From the NCBI RefSeq assembly GCF_000174355.1, contig NZ_ACIS01000001.1, forward strand, positions 248,001 through 312,000: a stretch of DNA of 64,000 nt, read 5' to 3'. The notes under the pieces were generated by a model. That model was given only the letters and a program-made list of their open reading frames with translations, did no database searches and was not told the DNA's origin. How positions within the stretch are numbered: the first letter of the stretch is position 1; each line of letters starts with the position of its first letter. Origin of the DNA: Pseudogulbenkiania ferrooxidans 2002 (GTDB lineage: Bacteria > Pseudomonadota > Gammaproteobacteria > Burkholderiales > Chromobacteriaceae). Below, one piece after another: positions 6,734 through 15,209 of this stretch. A program made the translations under genes and the position numbers.

Positions 6734-7429
6734 TCAGATCCCGCCGCAGACGGCGACCACGCGGCCGACGATGCGGACGTGCATCATTTCCTCGGCGCGG
6801 ACGTTCAGGTCAGGGTGGGTGTTCTTGTCAGGGTTGTCGCTGCGGATGATCAGCCCGCCGCCGATGGCCTTGAACAGGCGCTTTACCTTCACTTCGTCAT
6901 TGATCACCAGCACGTACACCTTGCCGTCGATGATGGTGTCGTTCTGGCAGTAGTCCACCACGATGGAGTCGCCGTCGAGCAGGCGGGGCTCCATGCTGTC
7001 GCCGCTGACCACCATGGTGGCGGCGCAGGCCGGGTCGATGCTCATGCGGCGTGCCCACTTGGCGGTAAACGCCTGGCGCTGGCCGGCGGTGTCGACGTGC
7101 CAGACTTGGGCGCCCGGCCCGGCGCTGGGGCGCACGCTCAGCTCCGGCAGGAAGATGTATTCGCCGGATTGGGCGAGCTGTTCTTCATCCTCCCATACCT
7201 CGATCGGCCGCAGGCTGACTTCGGTCATGCTGCCTTTCCCGCTGTCCAGCCATGTGGCTGAGACGCCGAGCGCCTTGGCGATTGCCAGTAGGTGCTTGGT
7301 GCCTTTGTTGCGCCCATTCTCAACAAAGTTGATGGTCTGCGCGGAAACGCCAACGCGTTTCGCCAGTTCCAGCTGGGTCAGGCCTTTTAGTTCGCGTGCA
7401 TGAGTCACGCGCTTGCCGAGTGTATCCAT
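6734..7429 (-). CDS. CI-like repressor with S24 (LexA-type) peptidase domain
   Basis: 231 aa from the ATG at 7429. Residues 1-65 are an XRE HTH (LTQLELAKRVGVSAQTINFVENG). Residues 110-231 are a LexA/CI-type S24 peptidase, with the catalytic Ser in VVSGDSMEPRLLDGD and the Lys in a KVKRLF segment. SOS-induced self-cleavage would inactivate it and start lytic growth. It is divergent from the Cro-like gene at 7514, and the gap contains two 16-bp operators, the CI/Cro arrangement of lambdoid phages. The long N-terminal extension in the open frame covers cro and is not real. Confidence 0.93.
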   Translation of the reverse strand: MDTLGKRVTHARELKGLTQLELAKRVGVSAQTINFVENGRNKGTKHLLAIAKALGVSATWLDSGKGSMTEVSLRPIEVWEDEEQLAQSGEYIFLPELSVRPSAGPGAQVWHVDTAGQRQAFTAKWARRMSIDPACAATMVVSGDSMEPRLLDGDSIVVDYCQNDTIIDGKVYVLVINDEVKVKRLFKAIGGGLIIRSDNPDKNTHPDLNVRAEEMMHVRIVGRVVAVCGGI

Positions 7430-7430
7430 T

Positions 7431-7500
7431 GAACAATTGTTATACACCTGCGATCTACATTGGCTGATGCTATCCGGTTGCGAAATCAACAAATGTAGAT
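7431..7500. promoter_or_regulatory. cI-cro operator region
   Basis: ATCTACATTGGCTGAT at 7453-7468 and ATCAACAAATGTAGAT at 7485-7500 are two opposed copies of the element also found at 5524-5562. AACAATTGTT at 7432-7441 lies over the repressor gene 5' end. The region must hold both divergent promoters and switch between lysogenic and lytic transcription. Confidence 0.8.
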
Positions 7501-7513
7501 TAGAGTCGCGGCC

Positions 7514-7741
7514 ATGGACTGGAAAAATCTTATCGCCACGGTTGTCGGCACGGGTATGACCCAAAAACAGATCGCTGCGGATGTCGGTTGCTCCTCTGCG
7601 TACATAAGCAGTTTGGCCATGGGCAAGCGGGGTGTGCGCGTTTCTTACGAAATCGGCGTGCGCCTGGTGGCTTTGCGTGACCGCTGTATGGCTTCCGGTT
7701 CCAGTCATTCTCAAGTTCTCTCGGCGGCGGAATCCCCCTGA
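7514..7741 (+). CDS. Cro-like regulator
   Basis: 75 aa with a compact HTH at residues 14-45 (MTQKQIAADVGCSSAYISSLAMGKRG). It is divergent from the S24 repressor and only 13 bp after an operator copy, the position of cro in lambdoid phages. It would repress the lysogenic promoter. The ribosome site (GAGTCGCGGCC) is modest. Confidence 0.82.
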   Translation: MDWKNLIATVVGTGMTQKQIAADVGCSSAYISSLAMGKRGVRVSYEIGVRLVALRDRCMASGSSHSQVLSAAESP

Positions 7742-7754
7742 TTCGCCGTTTTTT

Positions 7755-7780
7755 CGCTCGGTTGCAGCCGGGCTTTTTTT
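7755..7780 (+). terminator. Intrinsic terminator after cro
   Basis: GCTCGGTTGCAGCCGGGC is followed by seven T. Its place between cro and the cII-like gene matches the early terminator tR1 of lambda. Confidence 0.75.
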
Positions 7781-7847
7781 ATTCCCTGTTGTGCATGGTA
7801 GTAACGCCGGCCGCAGGTAAAAACGTTTTTGTCATGGAGGGTTAAAC

Positions 7848-8309
7848 ATGGACGTAAAGACCGCGGCGTATCGCATGGTGCATGACTTTGCCGGTGGTAC
7901 GCCGGCGCTGGCCGAGTTGGCCGGCATCGGCCACCAGGTGCTGGTGAACAAGGTGAACCCAAACAACACGACGCATCACCTGCGGCTGGATGAGGCGGCG
8001 CAGTTGAGCGAGCTGACCGGCAATCCGGTGGTGCTTTTTGCGCTGGCGGAGCGGCTGGGCTTTGTGTGCATGCCGGCGATGTTTGCCGAGCGTCCGGACC
8101 GCTCGCCGATCCTGGCGCTTTCCGGGTTGATTTCGGCGCATGGCGATGTGGGCGAGGCGGTGTCGATGGCGCTGGAGGATGGCCGTATCGATAGCGCCGA
8201 GTTGGTGGATATCGAGGAGGCGATTCTGAGCAACATCGAGCATCTGCATTCGGTGTTGCGCGCGGTGCGCGTGGCTCACCGCAAGGGGGTGCGCCATGAG
8301 GGCGGTTGA
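7848..8309 (+). CDS. CII-like regulatory protein (Phage_CP76 family)
   Basis: 153 aa with strong ribosome site GGAGG. The N-terminus MDVKTAAYRMVHDFAGG, the NKVNPNNTTHHLRLDEA segment (residues 35-51) and the GFVCMP motif near residue 72 are hallmarks of the CII family of regulatory proteins in P2/lambda-like phages. It probably controls the lysogeny decision or early transcription. It is the first gene of the rightward early operon; its stop overlaps the next start. Confidence 0.88.
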   Translation: MDVKTAAYRMVHDFAGGTPALAELAGIGHQVLVNKVNPNNTTHHLRLDEAAQLSELTGNPVVLFALAERLGFVCMPAMFAERPDRSPILALSGLISAHGDVGEAVSMALEDGRIDSAELVDIEEAILSNIEHLHSVLRAVRVAHRKGVRHEGG

Positions 8310-8472
8310 CCCGGTGATGCAGGTGCTGCAGCGGCAGGCTTTCCGGGTGCGCAAAGCGCATCCACGGGACAAGCGCGAGCTGGGTAGCAAGCTGCTGCGG
8401 CAGCTGATTCGACAACTGGATAGCCAGGTGGCGCGCCATGGAATGGCAGCAGATCAGCGGTCTGGTGAGTAA
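8296..8472 (+). CDS. Small basic phage protein
   Basis: 58 aa, ATG at 8296 inside the 3' end of the cII-like gene, and its end overlaps the next gene. Rich in Arg/Gln/Leu (QVLQRQAFRVRKAH; LLRQLIRQLDSQVARH), predicted helical. The overlap pattern supports translation. Function unknown. Confidence 0.5.
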   Translation: MRAVDPVMQVLQRQAFRVRKAHPRDKRELGSKLLRQLIRQLDSQVARHGMAADQRSGE

Positions 8473-8671
8473 GGATGCCGATTACGTGATGGCGCTCGCC
8501 AAGCAGGGTTGGCGGCGCTGGCAGGAGGTGGAGGAGCGTCGCCTGTTGGCGCTGTATGGGCAGGAGCATCTGCAGGCGATTCACCTGCGCATGAAGGATA
8601 TGGGCTATCAGCCCTTGGTGCCGCTGCATGACCGGCGGCATGGTTTCAGGAAAGGCGACTATGCGGTTTGA
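8438..8671 (+). CDS. Phage hypothetical protein
   Basis: 77 aa, overlapping both neighbours. Aromatic and charged, with helical VMALAKQGWRRWQEVEERRLL at residues 18-38 and MKDMGYQPLVPLHDRRHGF towards the end. Part of the rightward early operon between cII-like and replication genes. No family recognised. Confidence 0.55.
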   Translation: MEWQQISGLVSKDADYVMALAKQGWRRWQEVEERRLLALYGQEHLQAIHLRMKDMGYQPLVPLHDRRHGFRKGDYAV

Positions 8672-8852
8672 TAGTGTGAGTGATCTGGCGGGTTGGGCGC
8701 TGCAGTGTGTGCGCAAGCCGGATGGCGGGCTGTTCTCGCGCGAGGAGATGCGCCGGGAGGTGTTGCGCATGGAGCGCGAGGGCGCGCTGGTGCTGCGTCG
8801 CTGGCCGTCTGGTGCGGTGTCGATTGCGGAGGTGCGTCGTGGTTGTCTCTGA
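8661..8852 (+). CDS. Phage hypothetical protein
   Basis: 63 aa from the ATG at 8661, overlapping the preceding stop. It contains a probable winged-helix-like pattern (LFSREEMRREVLRMEREGALVLRR). It ends 13 nt after the GTG start of the O-like gene. Function unknown. Confidence 0.5.
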   Translation: MRFDSVSDLAGWALQCVRKPDGGLFSREEMRREVLRMEREGALVLRRWPSGAVSIAEVRRGCL

Positions 8853-9750
8853 TGCCGAGCTGGAGTTGTTGCAGGGCTTGCCGTTGGGGGCGCAGGTGCT
8901 GTACCTGCGCGAGCTACGTGCGCGCATGGATTACGCCACCGGTACGGTTGGCCGCACGCATCGGGTGAGCTGGGACGGGATGCGCCAGACGTTGGAGGTG
9001 GAGTCGCGCCCGGGTATCGCGCGTGAGATGCCGAGCCGTGAGCAGGTGCGGCGGCTGGCGCAGCACCTGGTGCGCGTGGGGCTGGTGGAGCTGATTTCGG
9101 ACATGACGGGCAAGCAATTGATCATGCGCTTGCCTATGGCGATTTCGGATTTTTGCGCCTCGAAAAAAGCCGACCGTAACCCGACCGTAACCCGACCGAG
9201 CGAAGCCGACCGTAACCCGACACTGGGCGAAGCCAATAACGGCGCGGGTTTTGCGGGTTGTGGCGATGGTGTAGCCGACCGTAACCCGACCGAACCAGAA
9301 ATGCCAATAGCCGACACACATCCGTTATCCGTTGATAGAGATGAGATGGATACGCGCGCGGGAGGTGTGGCTGGCGGGGGCGCCGTGCCGACTGACGTTG
9401 GCGAGTCGGCGACAGGTGGGTCTGCGGATGGGGTTGGCGTGGTGTTCCGGCGCCTGCTGGGCGAGGATGGTGCGCCGAGTGCTGCGGTCATGAAGGCGTG
9501 TGGCCGCGTGGTGGCTGTGTGTCAGCAGCGGGAGGTGACGGCGCTGGAGATGCAGGCAGCCATTGCCGAGACGCGCCGCCGAGGCATTGGCAATGTGGCT
9601 GGCTATGCGGCATCGATCATCGAATCGGGGTCGCTGGTCGCTGTGCCGGATGCCAAGGTGGTGCCGATGCGGCCACGCGGCGCGCCGAAATCGGGTGGCG
9701 GGCTGGACGCGGTGTTTGCCGCGGCTGGGGAGGCGATGGGCTATGAGTGA
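8839..9750 (+). CDS. O-like replication initiator with internal iterons
   Basis: 303 aa from a GTG at 8839 with GGAGG 6 nt upstream. Residues 20-110 form a probable winged-helix domain (REQVRRLAQHLVRVGLVELI), as in phage replication initiators of the O/DnaD type. Residues 112-155 contain four ADRNPT-type units, encoded by the iterons at 9170-9290. The C-terminal region (from about 200) has a helical domain followed by a Pro/Gly tail. It is directly followed by a P-like gene (ATG/TGA overlap), the O-P order of lambda. The role as initiator is inferred from order and iterons. Confidence 0.7.
   Translation: MVVSDAELELLQGLPLGAQVLYLRELRARMDYATGTVGRTHRVSWDGMRQTLEVESRPGIAREMPSREQVRRLAQHLVRVGLVELISDMTGKQLIMRLPMAISDFCASKKADRNPTVTRPSEADRNPTLGEANNGAGFAGCGDGVADRNPTEPEMPIADTHPLSVDRDEMDTRAGGVAGGGAVPTDVGESATGGSADGVGVVFRRLLGEDGAPSAAVMKACGRVVAVCQQREVTALEMQAAIAETRRRGIGNVAGYAASIIESGSLVAVPDAKVVPMRPRGAPKSGGGLDAVFAAAGEAMGYE
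9170..9290. repeat. Four iterons inside the O-like gene (putative phage origin)
   Basis: The 16-bp core CCGACCGTAACCCGAC occurs at 9170-9185, 9181-9196, 9206-9221 and 9275-9290, all in direct orientation. Lambda-type phages carry ori as O-binding iterons inside gene O; the location and repetition here match. The slightly AT-richer stretch at 9292-9352 could be the unwinding region. Confidence 0.65.
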
Positions 9751-10354
9751 GCATGCTCTGGTGCAGTCTGGTGCCGGCTGTTCGGCGCCGCAGGCTGATC
9801 CGTTCCGGCAGTTGTCCGGTTACGTGTTGATGCGGCTGACGGCGTGGTGGCCGGGCAAGGTTGGCCGCGAGCTGGCGGACGAGCGGGCGAGCAAGCTGTT
9901 TGTGCGGGCTCTGGCCGAGGCGCTGGCGGGCCGTCAGGTGTCGCGGGAACTGGTGGAGGCCGGTTTGCAGCGTATCCAGGCGGAGGGCGGCGAGTGGCCT
10001 CCGCTGGAGGTGCCGCGGCTGATGCGCTATTTCTCGCCGGTGCCGGATTATCAGGCGGCGTTTGCCGAGGCGCAGAATCATGCGGTGGCGCGGCATTATG
10101 GCGAGGGCGCCACGCCGGATTCGTGGAGTCATCCGGCGGTGTATTGGGCGGCCGATCGGCTGGGGTGGTTCGAGGTGCGCAATTCGACCTGGGAGCAGGT
10201 GAAGCGCCGCTGGCCGATGGTGCTGGAGGAGGTGCTGGCGTGGGGGGCTTGGCCGGTGCCGCGCAAGGCGCTGCCTGCGGAATCGAAGTTGCAGACGCGG
10301 GCGGTGCAGCAGGCGGAACTGGCGAAAATCCGCGCCATGCTGGCGGGCAAATAG
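9743..10354 (+). CDS. P-like replication protein (helicase loader)
   Basis: 203 aa, ATG at 9743 overlapping the end of the O-like gene. It has a helical N-terminus with LADERASKLFVRALAEAL and a middle portion PPLEVPRLMRYFSPVPDY, typical of lambda P-family proteins. The C-terminus has helical KLQTRAVQQAELAKIRAML. P proteins recruit and remodel the host DnaB helicase at the phage origin. Family call comes from position and general pattern. Confidence 0.68.
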   Translation: MSEHALVQSGAGCSAPQADPFRQLSGYVLMRLTAWWPGKVGRELADERASKLFVRALAEALAGRQVSRELVEAGLQRIQAEGGEWPPLEVPRLMRYFSPVPDYQAAFAEAQNHAVARHYGEGATPDSWSHPAVYWAADRLGWFEVRNSTWEQVKRRWPMVLEEVLAWGAWPVPRKALPAESKLQTRAVQQAELAKIRAMLAGK

Positions 10355-10444
10355 CCATGCTGTTGTGGTAAAATCGCGCGATAGATAGACCTGCCTGAAG
10401 GCGGGCGTTTATGAGTCCTGGTCAGGGGGTGATTAGGATGAGGT

Positions 10445-10954
10445 TTGAAGAACATTGATGTGGTGCGCGCGGTCCGTCTGGCCTTCGAGCGGTTTTCGGC
10501 TCAAGGGGTGAAGGCGGCAGCGTCGTTTGGTGAAGTGCGTGGCGGCGAGCCGGCAAGAGGTCGCGAGTTGGCGATCATGGAAGCCGGCGAGATCGTGGCG
10601 GCGGTGATTGGCCTTGAGGCCCGTTTCAACCTGGCGCTGATGGCACGGGTGAACGATGGCAGCATGGCGTTCCTGCAGGGTGTGTTCGACGATCTGGTTT
10701 CGTTCGTTGCGCATCATGAGCCGGATGCCATGGAGTATGGCAAGGCGGGTCTGCAGTATTGGGTGCGCCACTGGCTGACGGGCTTCGGGTCGTTCCGTGA
10801 GTTCGGCCGGGAGAACGGCATTCACCATGAGACGGCGGGCAGTTTCTATCGCCGGCATGTGGAGGTTGTGCTCCATGGTTGGCTGGTTGCGGCGTGCGGC
10901 GAACTGGAGCCGTTGCTGCAAAAAATCTACGGCGTGGAATTGGAGGCCGCTTGA
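10445..10954 (+). CDS. Possible late-gene regulator (unrecognised family)
   Basis: 169 aa from a TTG at 10445 with AGGATGAGG upstream. The C-terminal third has an HTH-like pattern (SFREFGRENGIHHETAGSFYRR, residues about 117-138). It occupies the place of antiterminator Q, between replication genes and the packaging region, and is followed by an intrinsic terminator at 11013. A role in late transcription is only positional inference. Confidence 0.5.
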   Translation: MKNIDVVRAVRLAFERFSAQGVKAAASFGEVRGGEPARGRELAIMEAGEIVAAVIGLEARFNLALMARVNDGSMAFLQGVFDDLVSFVAHHEPDAMEYGKAGLQYWVRHWLTGFGSFREFGRENGIHHETAGSFYRRHVEVVLHGWLVAACGELEPLLQKIYGVELEAA

Positions 10955-11012
10955 CAGAGTGAAAATCCGCCAATAACATGCCGTCAACACCGCCACAGTT
11001 GCGTCCAGATAA

Positions 11013-11040
11013 AGCCCAAGGTTAACGCCTTGGGCTTTTT
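11013..11040 (+). terminator. Intrinsic terminator before late operon
   Basis: AGCCCAAG, a GTTAACG loop and CCTTGGGCT are followed by T5. It separates early from late genes, a natural target for Q-type antitermination. Confidence 0.85.
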
Positions 11041-11144
11041 GCATTGGTGGTTCGTGTTCTTCGTGTTGTCTCCTCTCCCTGTTCTGTCGTGTGGAATTGG
11101 CGCCCTGGTCGGTTGATCGGGGCGCTTTCTTTTTCGAGGTCGGT

Positions 11145-11534
11145 ATGCCGAAAGCTGCGCCCAGTCCCTGCCGCCATCGCGGTTGCCGTGTGTTGGTGCG
11201 TGATGGCTCCGGCTTGTGCGAGGCGCATCGAAAGCAGGTGCAGAAGGAGGCGGACGAAAAACGCGGCAGCTCGGCCAGTCGTGGTTACGACAGCAAGTGG
11301 CGGCGGGCTCGTGAGAGTTATCTGCGAGAGCATCCCTTGTGTGTCGAGTGTCGCCAGCGTGGCTTCATCGAAGCCGCCACAGTGGTGGATCACATCACCC
11401 CACACAAGGGCGATCAGAAGTTGTTCTGGTCCCGGTCGAATTGGCAGTCGCTGTGCAAGCCGTGCCATGACCGCAAGACGGCGACCGAGGACGGCGGGTT
11501 TGGTAACCCCCGGCGAGGGGGAGGGGGCGGGTAA
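11145..11534 (+). CDS. HNH endonuclease
   Basis: 129 aa from the ATG at 11145 (GAGG upstream). Two CxxC-type zinc ligands flank the HNH core: CVECRQRG, then VVDHITPHKGD (His of the HNH), then SLCKPCHDRKT. HNH proteins next to terminase genes assist TerL cleavage at cos sites in HK97-like phages. The cos site may lie in the 150 bp between this gene and terS. The C-terminal Gly run is low complexity. Confidence 0.9.
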   Translation: MPKAAPSPCRHRGCRVLVRDGSGLCEAHRKQVQKEADEKRGSSASRGYDSKWRRARESYLREHPLCVECRQRGFIEAATVVDHITPHKGDQKLFWSRSNWQSLCKPCHDRKTATEDGGFGNPRRGGGGG

Positions 11535-11622
11535 AAGTCTGCGGACAAACCTCCGCGACCAAGCGCCTAGCTTCGAAAATTTATGGAGCCCCTTTTTGAA
11601 CTAGGGGGGGGTTAAGAATAGA

Positions 11623-11667
11623 CGGCCTCTGCCGCGTTAATTGACGCGTCGGAGGCTTTTTTTATGG
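11623..11667 (+). terminator. Terminator-like hairpin upstream of terS
   Basis: GCCTCTGCCGCGT pairs with ACGCGTCGGAGGC (near-perfect stem) and is followed by seven T, 25 bp before the terS start. It may be an attenuator or processing site in the late transcript. Confidence 0.6.
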
Positions 11668-11689
11668 CCGAAAGGCCTTGGGGCGCACT

Positions 11690-12205
11690 ATGAACGATTC
11701 CAGGCCGCCATTCGCTGTCATTCATGGAGGGGCAGGGGCGACGCCAAAAAGCGGGAGTGATAAGCAAAATCCTGTCGGCGCTAAATCGCCGTCCTCGCCC
11801 CCAGGCGCTCAGTTGTCTCCGCGAGAGCGCAAGGTCTGGGATTACATCTGCGAATGCCTGCGAGAAGCCGGTCTCGAACACATCACCTGCGGGCTGACCA
11901 TCAGCATCATTTGCCGCACCTATGTCCGGTGGATCGACGCCGAGCTCAAACTCAGTGAGGTCGAGGAAAAACAGGGCGGCACGTACTTCGTCAAATCGCC
12001 TAACGGCTATGAGCAGCCGCACCAGGCATTCCATGTTGCGCGGAACTTGAAAGGGGAGCTCCTCAAATGGCTGCCGGAATCGTGCCTGACCCTTCCGTCG
12101 GTGGCGGCGGTCAAGGCCAAGCTGCCGGATCTGGCGCCGCAGGACGACCTATTCGACAGCGCCGTCGGTCACGCAAGAAACCACCCGTCAGCCGCCTCCG
12201 GCTGA
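11690..12205 (+). CDS. Terminase small subunit (P27 family)
   Basis: 171 aa from the ATG at 11690. The segment LSPRERKVWDYICECLREAGLEHITCGLTISIICRTY (positions 44-80) matches P27-type small terminases, which recognise phage DNA for packaging. It precedes and overlaps terL. The N-terminal 40 residues are a disordered Pro/Ser linker. Confidence 0.85.
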   Translation: MNDSRPPFAVIHGGAGATPKSGSDKQNPVGAKSPSSPPGAQLSPRERKVWDYICECLREAGLEHITCGLTISIICRTYVRWIDAELKLSEVEEKQGGTYFVKSPNGYEQPHQAFHVARNLKGELLKWLPESCLTLPSVAAVKAKLPDLAPQDDLFDSAVGHARNHPSAASG

Positions 12206-13914
12206 TTCCGCCAGAGGATCAGTGGCAGGAGTGGGATGTCCGATACGGCATTCCAGTACTTCGAGGCGAGATCGTCGTCGGCCAGCTCACCATGCTGTCC
12301 GTCGAGCGCCACTACCGGGATCTGCAAGCCGCGCACAAGCGCGGTTTTTACTTTTCGCCAGCGCACGCCTGGCACTGCATCAACTTTGTGCAGGGCTGGT
12401 TTGTGCACACCACTGGCCCGCTCGGTGGCAAGCCCATCGTGCTGGATGGCTGGCAACTGTTCTGGACGGCCGCGCTGATTGGCTGGCGCGAGATCGACAC
12501 CAATCTGCGGCGGTTTCGCACCGGCTACGAAGAGGTAGCGCGCAAGAATGGCAAGTCCACTTGGATGGCGCCGATCGGAACCTACCTCTGGATGATGGAC
12601 GGCGAAGAGGGGGCGCAGGTTTACACCATAGCCACCACCCGCGCCCAGGCTATGCCGGTGTTCAAGCCGGCCTTTGCCAACGTCAAGCGCTGGGTGCGCA
12701 AGTCCCCGCGGCTCGCCAAATCCATCAAGATTTTTGAAGGTGCCAACCAGGAAAAGATGGTGCTGTTCGGTGAGTTCGGCGAGTCGGTCTACGAGCCGCT
12801 GGCCGCCAACGCCGAGAGTCTGGATGGCAAAAACCCGTACGTCGTGCTGGTCGATGAGCTGCACGCCCACAAGGACCGCGAGGTCTGGGACGTGATGATT
12901 TCGGCGCTGGGCGCACGACTGCACCCGCTGATCAACGCCATCACTACCGCAGGTTTCATCCTCGATGGCATCTGTGTGGAGATTCGCACTTACCTGGTGA
13001 AGGTGCTGCGCGGCGAGGTGATCGACGACCGCATGTTTGGCGTCATCTACACCATCGACGAAGGCGACGACCCCTACGACCCGGATACCTGGGTGAAGGC
13101 GAATCCCTCTCTCGGTAGTGCCAAGACGTACACCTACATGCAGGAGCAGGCCACCCGAGCCAAAGTGCTGCCGAGTGCTCGTGCCAACTTCCTGACCAAA
13201 GACCTCAACGTCTTCGTCGGCGATGCGCTCAGCTGGTTCGACATGACCGTGTGGGACAAGGGCGGTAAGAAATTCGACCGAGACATGCTCAAAGGTCGGC
13301 GCTGCTTCGGCGGGCTCGACTTGGCCAGCACGCGCGACATCACCGCCTTCGTGCTGCTGTTTCCGCCGGCGGATGGTGATGAAGATGGCGACTGGTACGT
13401 GTTGGTCTGGTGCTGGGTGCCGGAGGCCAAGCTGCAGGGTGATCAGGATGCCGGTTCTGATTACAAGGCATGGTCGAAGAAGGGGTGGCTCACGGTAACC
13501 GAGGGCGATGTGACCGATTACGACCCGGTGAAGGAAGTGATCGAGCAAGCTGTGCAGGATTACGACGTGCAGGAAATCGCCTTCGACACCTGGAACAGCA
13601 CGCACCTGGCCAACCAACTGCTGGAGAACGACGTGCCGATGGTCAAACTGCCGCAGAACTTCGGCGGCCTGTCGCCTGGTGCCAAGCACATCGAGCGGCT
13701 GGTCTACAGCAGGCGGCTGCGTCATTCGGCCAATCCATTGCTGCGCTGGTGCGCCGGCAACGTCACGCTGCTGATCGACAGCAACGAAAACATTAAGCCG
13801 GACAAAAAGCGCAGTCAGGGGCGAATCGATCCGATTGTGGCCATGTGTATGGCGGCGACTCGGGTGATGGTCCACCTGGACAGCGAGAACGATCAACTCT
13901 TCGTGCCGGTGTAA
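12067..13914 (+). CDS. Terminase large subunit
   Basis: 615 aa if it starts at the ATG 12067 (GGGGAG 8 nt upstream), overlapping terS by 139 bp; the true start might be further in. It has an ATPase motif ARKNGKST near residue 158, Walker B VVLVDELHAH near 260, and nuclease start CFGGLDLASTRD near 415. These fit the TerL/TerL1 family that drives DNA into the prohead and cuts at the packaging site. Length is near the family's usual 550-600 aa. Confidence 0.93.
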   Translation: MAAGIVPDPSVGGGGQGQAAGSGAAGRPIRQRRRSRKKPPVSRLRLIPPEDQWQEWDVRYGIPVLRGEIVVGQLTMLSVERHYRDLQAAHKRGFYFSPAHAWHCINFVQGWFVHTTGPLGGKPIVLDGWQLFWTAALIGWREIDTNLRRFRTGYEEVARKNGKSTWMAPIGTYLWMMDGEEGAQVYTIATTRAQAMPVFKPAFANVKRWVRKSPRLAKSIKIFEGANQEKMVLFGEFGESVYEPLAANAESLDGKNPYVVLVDELHAHKDREVWDVMISALGARLHPLINAITTAGFILDGICVEIRTYLVKVLRGEVIDDRMFGVIYTIDEGDDPYDPDTWVKANPSLGSAKTYTYMQEQATRAKVLPSARANFLTKDLNVFVGDALSWFDMTVWDKGGKKFDRDMLKGRRCFGGLDLASTRDITAFVLLFPPADGDEDGDWYVLVWCWVPEAKLQGDQDAGSDYKAWSKKGWLTVTEGDVTDYDPVKEVIEQAVQDYDVQEIAFDTWNSTHLANQLLENDVPMVKLPQNFGGLSPGAKHIERLVYSRRLRHSANPLLRWCAGNVTLLIDSNENIKPDKKRSQGRIDPIVAMCMAATRVMVHLDSENDQLFVPV

Positions 13915-13943
13915 TTTCTCGGAACGGAATTTATGGGGGCGAC

Positions 13944-15209
13944 ATGTTCGGCTTTGGTAAAAACAAGCGGCTGGAGGCCGAGCTGCAGGCCGTACGCAGC
14001 GAGCTGGCAGAGATCAGGGCCGACGCTTCGGGTGTCAGGCTCAGCGACCTTGACGCCATGCGCGACCTATTCGGCGCCTCGGCTTCGGCCTCGGGCGTGC
14101 TGGTCACGCGCGAGTCGGCGATGCGTCAATCTGCGGTCTATGCCTGTGTGCGGATTCTGGGCGGAGCCCTGGCCTCGCTGCCGCTTCCGGTCTACCAGAA
14201 AGGCGTAGGTGACAAGCCGCGGGTGAAGGCCAGTTGGCACTTTGCCGATGAACTGCTCAACGCACAGCCCAACGCGATGATGACGGCGGCGGTGTTTTGG
14301 GAGTTTTCGCTGGCGGCCATGCTGCTTGGTGGTGATGGCGTTGCGGTTATCGACCGCGACCGATCGGGAAAGATACTCGGCTTCCTACCGCTGGCGACGG
14401 GCGAGTGGGACGCCTTCCGGCGCCAGAATGGCCGTATCGGTTATCAGGTGACGCTCAACGGCGCCAACTTTACGCTCGACCAGGATGACGTGCTGCACTT
14501 CCCAACCATCGGTTTCAACGGGCTTCGTAGCCCGTCGGCGATCAAGATTGGTGCGCAGGCGATTGGTCTTGGCCTCGCAGCTGAAGAATTCGGTGCCAGC
14601 GTGTTCAAGAACGGCGGCCGCCCCGACGTGGTGATTAGCTACGAGGGTAAGGTTAGCGAGGAACAGGCTGATCTGCTGCGCAAGTACTGGATGGAAAAGC
14701 ACGCCGGCCTCGCCAATGCGCATATGCCGGCGGTGATCGGCGCCGGCGGCAAGGTCACTCCGCTGAGTATCAGCAACGAGGACGCCCAGTTGCTTGATAC
14801 GCGCCGCTTCCAGATCGAGGACATTGCGCGGATTTTCGGTGTGCCGGCGCACATGATCGGCCACACCGAAAAAACCACCAGCTGGGGCAGTGGGATCGAG
14901 CAGCAGGGCATCGCTTTTGTGCTCTACACGCTACGTCCGCATATCACCCGTATCGAGCAGGAAATCAACCGCAAGGTGTTCCGGCTGGGCAACTACTTCT
15001 GCGAGTTCAACCCCGAGGGGTTGATGCGCGGCGACAGCAAGGCCGAGGCAGACTATTTCAAGGCCGCACTGGGCGGCTCAAGCGGGCCGGGCTGGATGAC
15101 GCAAAACGAGGTCCGCCGACTCAAGAATATGCCGCCCATCGACGGCGGCGACACCCTCACCAAATGGGAGAAAGCCGGTGCGAAACCAGCTGATAAAACT
15201 GTTCAATGA
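13944..15209 (+). CDS. Portal protein (HK97 family)
   Basis: 421 aa from the ATG at 13944. N-terminal coiled coil (residues 8-30), then SAVYACVRILGGALASLPL near residue 64, GDGVAVIDRDRSGKI, and IARIFGVPAHMIGHTEKTTSW near residue 300, all characteristic of HK97-type portals. Twelve copies form the DNA entry vertex. It overlaps the protease gene by 32 bp. Confidence 0.93.
   Translation: MFGFGKNKRLEAELQAVRSELAEIRADASGVRLSDLDAMRDLFGASASASGVLVTRESAMRQSAVYACVRILGGALASLPLPVYQKGVGDKPRVKASWHFADELLNAQPNAMMTAAVFWEFSLAAMLLGGDGVAVIDRDRSGKILGFLPLATGEWDAFRRQNGRIGYQVTLNGANFTLDQDDVLHFPTIGFNGLRSPSAIKIGAQAIGLGLAAEEFGASVFKNGGRPDVVISYEGKVSEEQADLLRKYWMEKHAGLANAHMPAVIGAGGKVTPLSISNEDAQLLDTRRFQIEDIARIFGVPAHMIGHTEKTTSWGSGIEQQGIAFVLYTLRPHITRIEQEINRKVFRLGNYFCEFNPEGLMRGDSKAEADYFKAALGGSSGPGWMTQNEVRRLKNMPPIDGGDTLTKWEKAGAKPADKTVQ

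Noticed and set aside
12169-13896. 575-codon minus-strand frame opposite the terminase
   Set aside because: Shadow of terL; composition is His/Val/Gln-rich noise and no start region is plausible.
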